From: JAYODW01 sp038116745 | GTDB lineage: Bacteria > Pseudomonadota > Gammaproteobacteria > Ga0077536 | Length of the DNA stretch: 64,000 nt | Assembly (NCBI GenBank): GCA_038116745.1 | Contig: JAYODW010000027.1 | Location: 9,655 to 73,654, forward strand | Direction of reading: 5' to 3' | In this document: one piece after another, positions 40,834 through 49,013 of the stretch | Layout of the letters: every line of letters starts with the position of its first letter | Numbering within the stretch: position 1 is the stretch's first letter | Position numbers and translations under genes: made by a program | The notes under the pieces: model-generated | Database searches by the model: none | Told to the model about the DNA's origin: nothing | What the model saw: the letters and a program-made list of their open reading frames with translations, nothing else

Positions 40834-42483
40834 ATGAGCACAAGCACGGCAAGCGCATCCGGCGCTAACCGGTCGTATTTCGATTTTTCCAACTTTCGAG
40901 GCGATCTTTTCGGCGGCTTGACGGCTGGCGTCGTCGCACTGCCGCTTGCTCTGGCATTCGGCGAAGCGTCCGGTGCCGGGCCGATAGCCGGCCTCTGGGG
41001 CGCGATTTTTGTCGGCTTCTTCGCCGCGCTGTTCGGCGGCACAGATTCGCAGGTATCCGGACCAACCGGTCCCATGGTGGTGGTGTTCGCGGGCGTTTTC
41101 GCAGCTCTGGAAGGCAACACCGGGCTTGTTTTTGCGGCCGTTGTGCTGGCCGGCGTGCTGCAGATCGTGCTGGGCGTCCTGCGGCTCGGGCAGTACATCC
41201 GGCTGGTGCCTTATCCGGTCGTTTCAGGCTTCATGAGCGGCATCGGCTGCATCATCATCGCGCTGCAGCTCTCGCGCCTGTTCGGGCATGAACCCGAGGG
41301 CAGTGGAACTATCCCTGCGTTGACCGCCGTACCCGCGGCGGTGATGGACCCCGTGTGGCCGGCGCTGATCATCGGCCTCGGCACCCTGGCAATGGTGTTT
41401 TACTGGCCCAAGGCGCTGGCCAAGTGGGTTCCCGGTCCGTTGGCGGCTCTCGTTGTGGGTACCATCGTCGGCGTCATCCTGCCCGGCGCACCGCTGCTTG
41501 GCGATATACCGACCGGTTTCCCCTCCCTCGTCGTGCCGACCTTCACCCACAGCACTTTCCTGATCGTGCTGGAGGCAGCGTTCATTCTCGCGCTGCTCGG
41601 GGCTATCGACAGCCTGTTGACCTCACTGGTTGCGGACAACATGACCCGTACGCGGCATAACTCGGACCGTGAGCTGGTGGGGCAGGGGATCGGTAATACC
41701 GTGGCGGGCCTGTTCGGTGCCATACCCGGAGCCGGCGCGACCATGCGCACCGTGGTCAATATCCGCACCGGCGGTTCGACCCGGATCTCCGGCATGATTC
41801 ACGCTCTGCTCCTGCTGGCGATAGTGATCAGCCTGGCGCCGTTGGCCGAGCAGATCCCTCACGCGGTGCTCGCCGGGATTCTGCTCAAAGTGGGCTATGA
41901 CATCATCGATTTTTCCTATCTGGCGCGTGCACACAAGGGACCGCGCTGGGATTTGGCACTGATGGCGCTGGTGCTCGGCCTGACCATCTTTGTTGACCTG
42001 ATCAGCGCCGTCGCTGTGGGCGTGGTGCTCGCGGCGCTCGCGTTCGTGAAGAAAATGGCGGACGAGCAGCTTGAAATGTTCGCCCAGGAGATGCCGCGCG
42101 ATACCACGGACGACGAGCGTACCCTGCTGGCTTCAGCGGGTGGGCGTGTGACCCTGTTTCAGTTCACTGCGCCACTCAGTTTCGGCGCAGCAGCGGACGT
42201 AGGGCATCAGGTACGCGAGCGCGTCAAAGACCGTACGGCGGCCATCGTGCTCGACTTTACCGGTCTGACCTACATCGACGTGTCGGCCGCACGGGCGGTA
42301 GAAACTATCGCCTGTGACGCGCGCCTCGCGGGTAAAACGGTCTACGTCACGGGGATGAATGAACAAGTGCAGAAAGTCCTTGCCGGGCTCGATGCCGACC
42401 ATTGCCTGCCCGCCGACACCACGTTTGAAAGCAGACTGGGCGCTATCCGCGCTGCGGTCACGGCGACTACCGCGACTGCCTAG
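40834..42483 (+). CDS. SulP-family bicarbonate/inorganic anion transporter with STAS domain
   Basis: 549 residues. About 12 membrane helices starting FRGDLFGGLTAGVVALPLAL, with SGPTGPMVVVFAGVFAAL, PYPVVSGFMSGIGCIII and GLFGAIPGAGATMRTVVN. The cytoplasmic C-terminal STAS domain begins near residue 430 (GGRVTLFQFTAPLSFGAA, AIVLDFTGLTYIDVSAARAV). SulP proteins carry sulfate, bicarbonate or dicarboxylates; with a carbonic anhydrase partner, sodium-dependent bicarbonate uptake of BicA type is likely (inference). AGGGAGTC before ATG. Confidence 0.94.
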   Translation: MSTSTASASGANRSYFDFSNFRGDLFGGLTAGVVALPLALAFGEASGAGPIAGLWGAIFVGFFAALFGGTDSQVSGPTGPMVVVFAGVFAALEGNTGLVFAAVVLAGVLQIVLGVLRLGQYIRLVPYPVVSGFMSGIGCIIIALQLSRLFGHEPEGSGTIPALTAVPAAVMDPVWPALIIGLGTLAMVFYWPKALAKWVPGPLAALVVGTIVGVILPGAPLLGDIPTGFPSLVVPTFTHSTFLIVLEAAFILALLGAIDSLLTSLVADNMTRTRHNSDRELVGQGIGNTVAGLFGAIPGAGATMRTVVNIRTGGSTRISGMIHALLLLAIVISLAPLAEQIPHAVLAGILLKVGYDIIDFSYLARAHKGPRWDLALMALVLGLTIFVDLISAVAVGVVLAALAFVKKMADEQLEMFAQEMPRDTTDDERTLLASAGGRVTLFQFTAPLSFGAAADVGHQVRERVKDRTAAIVLDFTGLTYIDVSAARAVETIACDARLAGKTVYVTGMNEQVQKVLAGLDADHCLPADTTFESRLGAIRAAVTATTATA

Positions 42484-42634
42484 CCAGGTCATCGCGCGGC
42501 GCGCGCATTGCGCGTATGCCGTGCGGTTCCTGCACTGGCGGGCTGATGGCTCGCGTCAAGCTGTGTCGCTCTGCAGGCGGCCGGAGCCTTTCAGGATCGG
42601 ATGGCTTTTCATCCCAGTGACACCTAAATCTCAA

Positions 42635-42652
42635 TTGTCATAAAACCGTCAT
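42635..42652 (+). promoter_or_regulatory. Pho box (PhoB binding site)
   Basis: ttgtcat-aaaa-ccgtcat: two 7-bp direct repeats close to CTGTCAT separated by four A residues, matching the enterobacterial Pho box layout. It stands 100 bp before an OprO/P-type porin ATG, the expected target of PhoB under phosphate limitation. Confidence 0.75.
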
Positions 42653-42674
42653 ATTCCGCACGCACACTGCGCGC

Positions 42675-42694
42675 CGATCAGTAATCCCTGATCG
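42675..42694 (+). repeat. Inverted repeat in the porin leader
   Basis: cgatcag-taatcc-ctgatcg, a perfect 7-bp stem with a six-base loop, lies between the Pho box and the porin start, probably in the 5' untranslated RNA. It may affect mRNA stability or bind a protein. Confidence 0.35.
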
Positions 42695-42752
42695 CGGGAG
42701 GACTCTGCCAGCGGCAGGCCCCCGCCCACGGACACAATCGGAGGATGCAGGT

Positions 42753-44267
42753 ATGACGGATGCCCGGAGACGGGTACGGCTGCGCGCGGCGGCGCTCGCG
42801 GGCGTGCTGGCCACCTTGACTACCCCGGCTTTTGCCGCGGAAAAAGCCCTGTTGGACATACTGCTGGGGAACGGGGTAATTACCCAGGCCCAGTACGACC
42901 AGCTGATGGGCAAAGCAGAGCTCACCAGCGAAGATATTCTGGGCGTCCCGGCTCCGGCCCCGCAGACGGCAGCGGCGCCTGCGGCTGCACCAGCGCCCCC
43001 GCCTGCGGCGCCTGAAGCCGTTGCATCGGCGCTGCCCGAGGAGGACAGTGAGGCGGAGGACCGCCTGGTTGGCCGCATTGCCAAGCGTGTTGCCGACGAA
43101 CTGCCGGTCAAGGCGAGTTACGGTTCAAAGGGCCTGCGTTTCGAGTCAAGCGACGGCCGCTGGCAGACTGACCTGCAATGGCGCGCTCAGCTGCGCTATA
43201 CCAATCCGTACAAAGGCGATCCGCGGCAGCTGGCGGACTTCGAGGCGCCGGATTCGAGCACCTTCGAAGCGCGGCGTTTGCGTATGAAAATCGGCGGTTA
43301 CGGCTATGAGACGTGGCTCAAGTACTACTTTGAGGTCGATCTGCAGCCGACCCGCGACGCCGATGACAGCAGCACCACCGCAAGCGCCCGGGTAATCGAC
43401 TGGCGCATCGATCTCGCCAAATTTCCCTGGGCAGAATTGCGGGTCGGGCAGTGGAAAATCGACTTCAACCGCGAGCGGGTCGACTCTTCCGGGCGGCAGC
43501 AGTTCGTTGAGCGTTCGATCGTTAACCGTATTTTCACCATCGATCGCCAGGTTGGTGTCGAGCTGCGTGGTCGCCTGTTTCCCGGCACGCCGGCTGACAT
43601 GCGCTACTTTGCCGGCGTATTCAACGGAGAGGGTCGCGGCGTTGCGAACCCGGACGATGACATGATGTGGATGGGCCGCCTGCAGTGGAATTTCCTGGGC
43701 CGTGACCTCGAGTGGAAACAGACCGACGTGGAGTACACCGAGAAGCCCACAGGCAGCCTCGCGTTTGCCGCGATGACCAATAAAGGTCGCTGCACGCGCT
43801 GGTCGTCCAGCGGATGCGGGAACCTGGATGGTTTCACCTCGCCGGCGCTGGCTGCGGACGGCCAGTTCAAGATTGACCAGATGGTGCAGGAATTCGCCTT
43901 CAAGTGGCGCGGATTTTCGGTTCAGCAGGAGTTCCACTGGAAGACGATCGAAGACCGGGTGTTGGGCACGAAAAACGACCTGACCGGCGCCTACGCCCAG
44001 ACGGGGTACTTCTTTCACAACCTTTTCCCCGTCGTGCCGGCGCCGTTGGAGGTGGCTTTCCGCTACGCGTTCGTCGACGAGCCGAACAGATTTGATCGGG
44101 TGCTCGACAACAAGCGGCAGGAGTTCACTGTTGGTGCCAACTGGTTCATCGCCGGGCACAACAACAAGCTGACCTTTGACTACTCTCATCTCACGCTGGA
44201 CGAGGCTTTCTTCGACGACGACGTTTCAGACGATCGCGTTCGCTTCCAGTGGGACGTCTCCTTCTGA
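42753..44267 (+). CDS. Phosphate-selective porin (OprO/OprP family)
   Basis: 504 residues. Signal peptide to FAAE (~residue 29), then a short helical SHORT-type segment LLDILLGNGVITQAQYDQLM, an Ala/Pro-rich linker (residues ~67-95), and a long beta barrel: GLRFESSDGRWQTDLQWRAQ, ARRLRMKIGGYGYETWLKYY, ELRVGQWKIDFNRERVDSSG and a C-terminal FQWDVSF ending in Phe, as for outer membrane insertion. Homologues are trimeric, polyphosphate- or phosphate-selective channels. GGAGG precedes the ATG. The upstream Pho box supports induction by phosphate starvation. Confidence 0.93.
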   Translation: MTDARRRVRLRAAALAGVLATLTTPAFAAEKALLDILLGNGVITQAQYDQLMGKAELTSEDILGVPAPAPQTAAAPAAAPAPPPAAPEAVASALPEEDSEAEDRLVGRIAKRVADELPVKASYGSKGLRFESSDGRWQTDLQWRAQLRYTNPYKGDPRQLADFEAPDSSTFEARRLRMKIGGYGYETWLKYYFEVDLQPTRDADDSSTTASARVIDWRIDLAKFPWAELRVGQWKIDFNRERVDSSGRQQFVERSIVNRIFTIDRQVGVELRGRLFPGTPADMRYFAGVFNGEGRGVANPDDDMMWMGRLQWNFLGRDLEWKQTDVEYTEKPTGSLAFAAMTNKGRCTRWSSSGCGNLDGFTSPALAADGQFKIDQMVQEFAFKWRGFSVQQEFHWKTIEDRVLGTKNDLTGAYAQTGYFFHNLFPVVPAPLEVAFRYAFVDEPNRFDRVLDNKRQEFTVGANWFIAGHNNKLTFDYSHLTLDEAFFDDDVSDDRVRFQWDVSF

Positions 44268-44276
44268 GCAATTCGG

Positions 44277-44305
44277 GAGAGGGCAGGCAGATTGCTTGCC
44301 CTCTC
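44277..44305 (+). terminator. Strong hairpin after the porin gene
   Basis: gagagggcaggc (44277-44288) pairs with gcttgccctctc (44294-44305) over 12 bp with one G-U, loop agatt. It begins 10 bp after the stop codon. The trailing sequence (tcatcacg) lacks a clean U-run, so factor-independent termination may be partial. Confidence 0.55.
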
Positions 44306-44366
44306 TCATCACGCTCGGCATAGTCCGCCCCACCTTCGATACACATCACTCGAGTGGAAACGGAAC

Positions 44367-45371
44367 ATGAGCGAGACGACGGCACCGGCAATCAAGCCGG
44401 ATACGATTAATACCCATATCAACAACGTCTACCCGGCGCTGGCAATGCTCGCCGGCATGCAGCTTGAGGTCTTCACCGCCATCGGCGAGGAGCGCCTCGG
44501 CTATGAGCAGGTCGCAGAGCGCATGGCGCTGGCGCCGGCCAGGCTGAGACCGTTGCTCTACGCGCTTGTGACTGCTGGTCTGCTCACGGTCGAGCAGGAG
44601 CTGTTTTGCAACACGCCCGAAGCGCGGGAATTCCTCGTCAAGGGACAGCCCCGCTACCTTGGTGGCGCGCACGAGGCTTACTCCGACCTGTGGTCGGCGA
44701 CTATGCATACCGCAGCCTCGATCCGCTCCGGCCGGCCGCAGGCCAAGCACGATTTCTCGCAGATGTCGCCGGAGGCGCTGCGCGCTTTTGTGCGAGGGCT
44801 GGATGCCGGGGCGGGTGCGACTGCGCGACGGCTGCATAAAGAATTTGATTTCTCGCGGTTTGCGACCGCGCTGGATGCCGGCGGCGGCTCGGGCGGGCTG
44901 GCGATGGCGCTGGTGAAACTATGCCCGGGGCTCAAGGGCGCGGTCGCCGAGCTGGCGAACGTGGCGCCTATTACGCGCGAATGCGTCGCCGAGGCAGGCA
45001 TGGAGCGACAGATCGCGGTTATTGACGCGGATCTCATCGCTGCCCCGCCTGCAGGCCAATATGACGCGGTGATTCTGCGCTCTGTCCTGCAGGTGCTTTC
45101 TGCGGAGCATGCTGCTGCCGCGCTGCGACATGCAGCCACCACCTTGCGTCCCGGGGGAGAGTGCTTCGTCGTAGGCCGTATGCTGGACGACAGCCGTCTC
45201 TCGCCGCTGGACGCAGTCGCGGTCAACGTAATGTTCCTGAATGTCTACGACGACGGTCAGGCGTATACCGAGTCCGAGTATCGCGATTGGTTCGAGAAGG
45301 CAGGGCTCACGGGCAATCAGCGGCGTCCACTGGCCGGAGGCTACAGCATCATGCACGGCATCAAAGCCTGA
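44367..45371 (+). CDS. O-methyltransferase with dimerisation domain (AcetylserotoninO-MT-like)
   Basis: 334 residues from ATG 44367. The N-terminal winged-helix dimerisation region (YPALAMLAGMQLEVFTAIGE, LRPLLYALVTAGLLTVEQELF) is followed by a Rossmann SAM domain: TALDAGGGSGGLAMALVKL, VAELANVAPITRE and YDAVILRSVLQVLSAEHAAA. The general base histidine of plant-type OMTs is not obvious. Such enzymes methylate small aromatic or polyketide hydroxyls in bacteria. It is followed directly by the mtgA frame with a possible CTGA overlap. Confidence 0.88.
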   Translation: MSETTAPAIKPDTINTHINNVYPALAMLAGMQLEVFTAIGEERLGYEQVAERMALAPARLRPLLYALVTAGLLTVEQELFCNTPEAREFLVKGQPRYLGGAHEAYSDLWSATMHTAASIRSGRPQAKHDFSQMSPEALRAFVRGLDAGAGATARRLHKEFDFSRFATALDAGGGSGGLAMALVKLCPGLKGAVAELANVAPITRECVAEAGMERQIAVIDADLIAAPPAGQYDAVILRSVLQVLSAEHAAAALRHAATTLRPGGECFVVGRMLDDSRLSPLDAVAVNVMFLNVYDDGQAYTESEYRDWFEKAGLTGNQRRPLAGGYSIMHGIKA

Positions 45372-45409
45372 ACCGCTCTCGTCGTTCGCCGCGGAAGCGC
45401 GCATCGAGC

Positions 45410-46114
45410 GTGCGGCCGCGACGCCGGCGCTGGCCGGTCGTCGTTCTGACGGTTGTGGTCGTGATGCTGACGAGCAGCATCGTTCCGGTGGCGATACTGC
45501 GGCTCTGGAACCCACCAACATCCGCTTTCATGCTGGGCGCACAGCTGCGTGCCTGGCGCGGCGATGAAGACCTGAACCTGTCCCACCGCTGGCAGGATCT
45601 GGACGCGATGTCTCCGTGGATCGCGCTGGCGGTGATTGCGGCCGAAGACCAGAAATTTCCCCGCCACCGCGGGTTTGATGTCTCTGCGATCCAGGCCGCA
45701 GTCAGCGAGCATCGCGCCGGGAGATCGCTGCGTGGTGCGAGCACCTTGACTCAGCAGCTGGCCAAGAATCTCTTTCTCTGGTCCGGCCGCAGCTGGCTGC
45801 GCAAAGGCCTCGAAGCCTGGTTCACGGTGCTGCTCGAAATCTGTCTCGACAAATCCAGGATTCTGGAGCTGTACTTGAACGTGGCGGAATTTGCGCCCGG
45901 GATCTACGGAGCAGCGTCCGCTGCGGACCAATTTTTCGCGCGTGATGCGGCAGATCTGGACTCTCTTGAGAGCGCGCTCATGGCCAGCGCGCTGCCGAAC
46001 CCGCGGATCTATCGTCTCGCGCAGCCCGATGCGGCGATGCGCCAGCGGCAGGCCTGGATCCTCCGGCAGATGTCGCAGCTCGGCGGGCCGACGTATCTGC
46101 GCAGCCTGGACTGA
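45410..46114 (+). CDS. mtgA: Monofunctional biosynthetic peptidoglycan transglycosylase
   Basis: 234 residues from GTG 45410; the frame remains open upstream, and a CTG at 45368 overlapping the previous stop is an alternative start. A basic tail (RPRRRRWP) and one membrane helix (VVVLTVVVVMLTSSIVPVAIL) precede a GT51 domain: ALAVIAAEDQKFPRHRGFDV with the catalytic Glu in AAEDQ, GASTLTQQLAKNLFLW, and RILELYLNVAEFAPGIYGA. It polymerises lipid II into glycan strands. Length matches E. coli MtgA (242 residues). No transpeptidase domain. Confidence 0.93.
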   Translation: MRPRRRRWPVVVLTVVVVMLTSSIVPVAILRLWNPPTSAFMLGAQLRAWRGDEDLNLSHRWQDLDAMSPWIALAVIAAEDQKFPRHRGFDVSAIQAAVSEHRAGRSLRGASTLTQQLAKNLFLWSGRSWLRKGLEAWFTVLLEICLDKSRILELYLNVAEFAPGIYGAASAADQFFARDAADLDSLESALMASALPNPRIYRLAQPDAAMRQRQAWILRQMSQLGGPTYLRSLD

Positions 46115-46139
46115 CTCGCGTGTGCGGCGCGCCGGTGGG

Positions 46140-46640
46140 CTACAGACCAACCAGCAGCTTATAGGCAGTCTCGGCGCTGGTCAGGTCGAGCTCTGAGGGT
46201 TTCTGCTCAACGTTGAGGATACTGATCACGTTGTCCTGTACGTACAGCAGATAGCGGGCTGAGCGCAGACCCAGCCCAAGACCCGAGAGGTCGAGCGCGA
46301 GCCCCATGGCGGTGGCGAACGCGGCGTTGGTGTCGGTCAGCATGGTAATTTCATTGGTGAATCCCAGGCTTTCACGCCAGGCCTGAAGCACGAAGGGATC
46401 GGCGACTGAAACGCAGGCTATCTCGTCGGTCAGGCCGGCATCCTTAAGCTTCTGCTGGTACGGCAGAAATTCAGGCAGATGTCGTTTTGTGCAGACGGGT
46501 GTAAAGGCACCGACGACGCCGACCATCAGAACTTTTCGCCCAGTGAACAGGGTTTCGCCGCTGACGTCTTTGAGCTCGCCGTCAGTGATGGTTTTGAATA
46601 CGGCGTCCGGGACGCGGTCGCCCACTTTAAGGGTGCTCAT
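46140..46640 (-). CDS. Atypical 2-Cys/1-Cys peroxiredoxin (Prx5 family)
   Basis: 166 residues. KVGDRVPDAVF start and VGVVGAFTPVCTKRHLPEF with the peroxidatic cysteine in FTPVCTKRH, the Prx5/AhpE-like group motif (usual GAFTPTCS). A second cysteine in IACVSVADPFVL may resolve. The C-terminal LRSARYLLYVQDNVISIL fits. It reduces hydroperoxides using glutathione/glutaredoxin or thioredoxin. Its ATG overlaps the stop of the receiver gene upstream (ATGA), so both are translated together. Confidence 0.92.
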   Translation of the reverse strand: MSTLKVGDRVPDAVFKTITDGELKDVSGETLFTGRKVLMVGVVGAFTPVCTKRHLPEFLPYQQKLKDAGLTDEIACVSVADPFVLQAWRESLGFTNEITMLTDTNAAFATAMGLALDLSGLGLGLRSARYLLYVQDNVISILNVEQKPSELDLTSAETAYKLLVGL

Positions 46641-47092
46641 GTTGATCTCTCCTGTGTCTGGTCGACAGGGGGCTGTCGTCGTTCCCGCTCTGCGTCCGTG
46701 AGTGCTCGAACGACCGTCTGGAGGCGATGAATATCCATCGGCTCGGTCATGAATTCGTCGCTCCCGGCCTCCCGCGCTGCACGCTCAATGGTGGCGTCGT
46801 GATCGGTGCTAACGGCGATCAAGGGTGTGGTGCCCATAGCCGGATGGGCTTTCAGCCGGCGCACGCCATTGGCACCATCCATGCCAGGCAGGTGCAGATC
46901 CGCGATGACCAGGAGCGGCGCCAGTTCGTTCAGTGTTTCAATGGCGTGATCGAAGTCAGCTGCTGCAACCATACGGAGGTCGCCGAGCTGGCTCAGCACG
47001 AGCTCCATCAGGAACAGGTTCGGGGCGTTATTTTCCAGGTACATCACCGCCCCGGTTCCCGGTCCGTCGCGTCGGATGAAGGCCTCACTCAT
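46637..47092 (-). CDS. Single-domain receiver protein with atypical active site
   Basis: 151 residues. The receiver fold is clear: VMYLENNAPNLFLMELVLSQ, LLVIADLHLPGMDGANG with phospho-acceptor Asp65, and LIAVSTDHDATIERA. The second acidic residue of the usual E/D-D pair is Asn21, and the invariant Lys (in KP) is Glu117 in FMTEPMD. Phosphorylation chemistry is therefore doubtful. No output domain. Translation may start at Met17, where the fold begins. Coupled by ATGA overlap to the peroxiredoxin gene. Confidence 0.85.
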   Translation of the reverse strand: MSEAFIRRDGPGTGAVMYLENNAPNLFLMELVLSQLGDLRMVAAADFDHAIETLNELAPLLVIADLHLPGMDGANGVRRLKAHPAMGTTPLIAVSTDHDATIERAAREAGSDEFMTEPMDIHRLQTVVRALTDAERERRQPPVDQTQERST

Positions 47093-47131
47093 AGTGCGTT
47101 TGATTCTATCAGCACGGATTGCCGGCAGTGC

Positions 47132-47815
47132 TTAGTCCGCCCGGGGTTCAACGCCGGTCAGAGATTTTCGCGCCGAGACCTCTATCCAGTTGCCGTCCGG
47201 ATCGAGCACAAAACCATAACGTGCAACCTGGTTCAGCGTTCTCGGCGCCTGACCGAGTCGCCCGCCGCGGGCAACGATCTGCGCGCAGGCTGCGTCCGCG
47301 TCGAATATCTGAACGGTGAGATAGTGAAAATCAGGGCCGATAAATGACGCCTTGGGGCTGCCGCCGGTTCCAGGCTCGACGAACAGCAGGCTGTCTCCAC
47401 AGCGCGCTGTCAAAGGTGCAACCTGTTCGAACTCCATGGCTTCGACATAGAAGCGCATCATGCGTTCGGGGTCGGGCGTACGGACCGTGACACCGATCCC
47501 GACCACTCCGTCGGTTCCCGGCTCTACCAGCCGCACAGTATCGCCGCCCGGATGGCTGCCGCTCCAGCTGGCGCCCTCGCGGGCGATGGTCAGACCGGCG
47601 TAACCCGAGCGGGGCTGGGGTGAAAAGGGTGCCGGGCGGTGATTGACCTTGATCACCGAATCATGGGCGTCGTAGCGGTACTGCACGATATCTTCGAGGC
47701 CGAGGGCAAGCTCATGGTCGAGGCGCAGACCCACGGTATCGCTCCAGAAGCGGCGGTGGGCGTCGATGTCGTTGGTGAACAGACCGATGTCCAGATGAGG
47801 CTTGGCGAGTTCCAT
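47132..47815 (-). CDS. VOC-family protein, two glyoxalase-like domains
   Basis: 227 residues with two vicinal-oxygen-chelate beta-alpha-beta-beta-beta units. First: HLDIGLFTNDIDAHRRFW; second: IGVTVRTPDPERMMRFYVEA then FHYLTVQIFDADAACAQIVA and the end RYGFVLDPDGNWIEVS with the metal-binding Glu. The family includes glyoxalases, extradiol dioxygenases and isomerases. His11?/Glu ligands can be matched, but the reaction is not inferable. It sits next to a phosphotransferase gene (11 bp), probably one operon with it. Confidence 0.85.
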   Translation of the reverse strand: MELAKPHLDIGLFTNDIDAHRRFWSDTVGLRLDHELALGLEDIVQYRYDAHDSVIKVNHRPAPFSPQPRSGYAGLTIAREGASWSGSHPGGDTVRLVEPGTDGVVGIGVTVRTPDPERMMRFYVEAMEFEQVAPLTARCGDSLLFVEPGTGGSPKASFIGPDFHYLTVQIFDADAACAQIVARGGRLGQAPRTLNQVARYGFVLDPDGNWIEVSARKSLTGVEPRAD

Positions 47816-47826
47816 AACAGCATTCC

Positions 47827-48897
47827 TCAGCGCGGAAGGCAGTCCAGCGCGTCGTTGTCCAGCGCCTGATAGGCGCCATCGGTGACCATTTTCATAAACA
47901 GGCGGTCGCCCCGCTCAGTCTGCTTAACGATCACAGTGGCCGCGATCGCCACGACCAGCACGGCAAAGCTGTAGTGGCGGTAATCGGCGAGCAGATGGTC
48001 GAAGTCGTAGTCCTTAACTCCCTGTCGGAGAAGGTCGGCGTGATACTCAGTGAGCAGCTCGCGTTCGACCGCACAGCGCGTCTGCCGGTCAAACGCACTT
48101 CCCAGGAAGTAGGCTACGTCCATGCCGGTGCCGAGATAGGCGCTCGTCTGCCAGTCCACGACCGCAATCCGGTCGCCGCCGAGGAGCATGTTATCGACAC
48201 GGAAGTCGTTGTGAGAGAAACACTTGGGCGCCTGGCGCGGCGCGTTCCATGCAGCGTGATGTCGCACGAATTCGGCGCACAGCTGCATCACGGCGGGATC
48301 CATGCGGGAGCCATAAGTGCGCTCGAAATGCGCCCACGATTGCTCGAGCAGCTCGGTGGTGTAAAAGCCCTGGGCGCCGGGCGGCACGTATAGCCAGGGC
48401 TGTTGCTCGAGCGCCGTGTCGTTCCAGAAAGCGGCGTGCAGCAGTGCCGCCTCTTTGAGCGCGAGGCGCGCCTGGTCGACCGAACAACCCTGCATGTGAT
48501 CGCCCTGGCGCGCCGGCGCGAGATCCTCGAGCAGAAGCACGAAATTGTTCTCCGCGTCGAGCTCTGCCATGTAGACCGCAGGCGTATAGATTGCGCTGCG
48601 GTGTGCGAGCTCCCGGTAGAACATCACCTCCGAGCGGTAGAAGCCCATCTCGCGGCCGGTGTTGGCCGCGTTGGCGTCGTCAGAGGGGAATTTTCCGACC
48701 AGGCTGGCGGGTGCGTTTGCCGGGGCACCCGGGGCGTAGTGCAGGTGGAAGCGTCGTGTCTCACCGAGCTGGCCGGTGCCAACGGTTTCCATCGCTACGT
48801 CGCTGACGGTTGCGGAAATGTCTTTGGCGCGCAGCGCTTCGGTCAACCAGTCGGCGGTAACCTCTCCTGGCGTGACGATGGCCGGTGACGGACTCAT
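47827..48897 (-). CDS. Aminoglycoside-phosphotransferase-like small-molecule kinase
   Basis: 356 residues of the APH/choline kinase-like fold. SLVGKFPSDDANAANTGREM replaces the Lys loop, VLLLEDLAPARQGDH is the hinge, and the catalytic Brenner-like motif SHNDFRVDNMLL with Asp and Asn is followed by IAVVDWQTSAYLG (metal Asp). Members near this pattern act on ecdysteroids or short alcohols and hydroxyacids; the substrate here is unknown. Relatives are often found in acyl-CoA dehydrogenase catabolic clusters (general knowledge), which suits the surroundings. Confidence 0.88.
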   Translation of the reverse strand: MSPSPAIVTPGEVTADWLTEALRAKDISATVSDVAMETVGTGQLGETRRFHLHYAPGAPANAPASLVGKFPSDDANAANTGREMGFYRSEVMFYRELAHRSAIYTPAVYMAELDAENNFVLLLEDLAPARQGDHMQGCSVDQARLALKEAALLHAAFWNDTALEQQPWLYVPPGAQGFYTTELLEQSWAHFERTYGSRMDPAVMQLCAEFVRHHAAWNAPRQAPKCFSHNDFRVDNMLLGGDRIAVVDWQTSAYLGTGMDVAYFLGSAFDRQTRCAVERELLTEYHADLLRQGVKDYDFDHLLADYRHYSFAVLVVAIAATVIVKQTERGDRLFMKMVTDGAYQALDNDALDCLPR

Positions 48898-49013
48898 GGG
48901 ATACGTGTCATTTCTCGTATTCTTCGAGCCAACAGCATACTGGTTTCCAGGCTGCGCGCGGCGACGGCCGGTCCGCGCTGGAAACGCTCCGGGGCGGGCC
49001 CTGTCGGTGGCGC

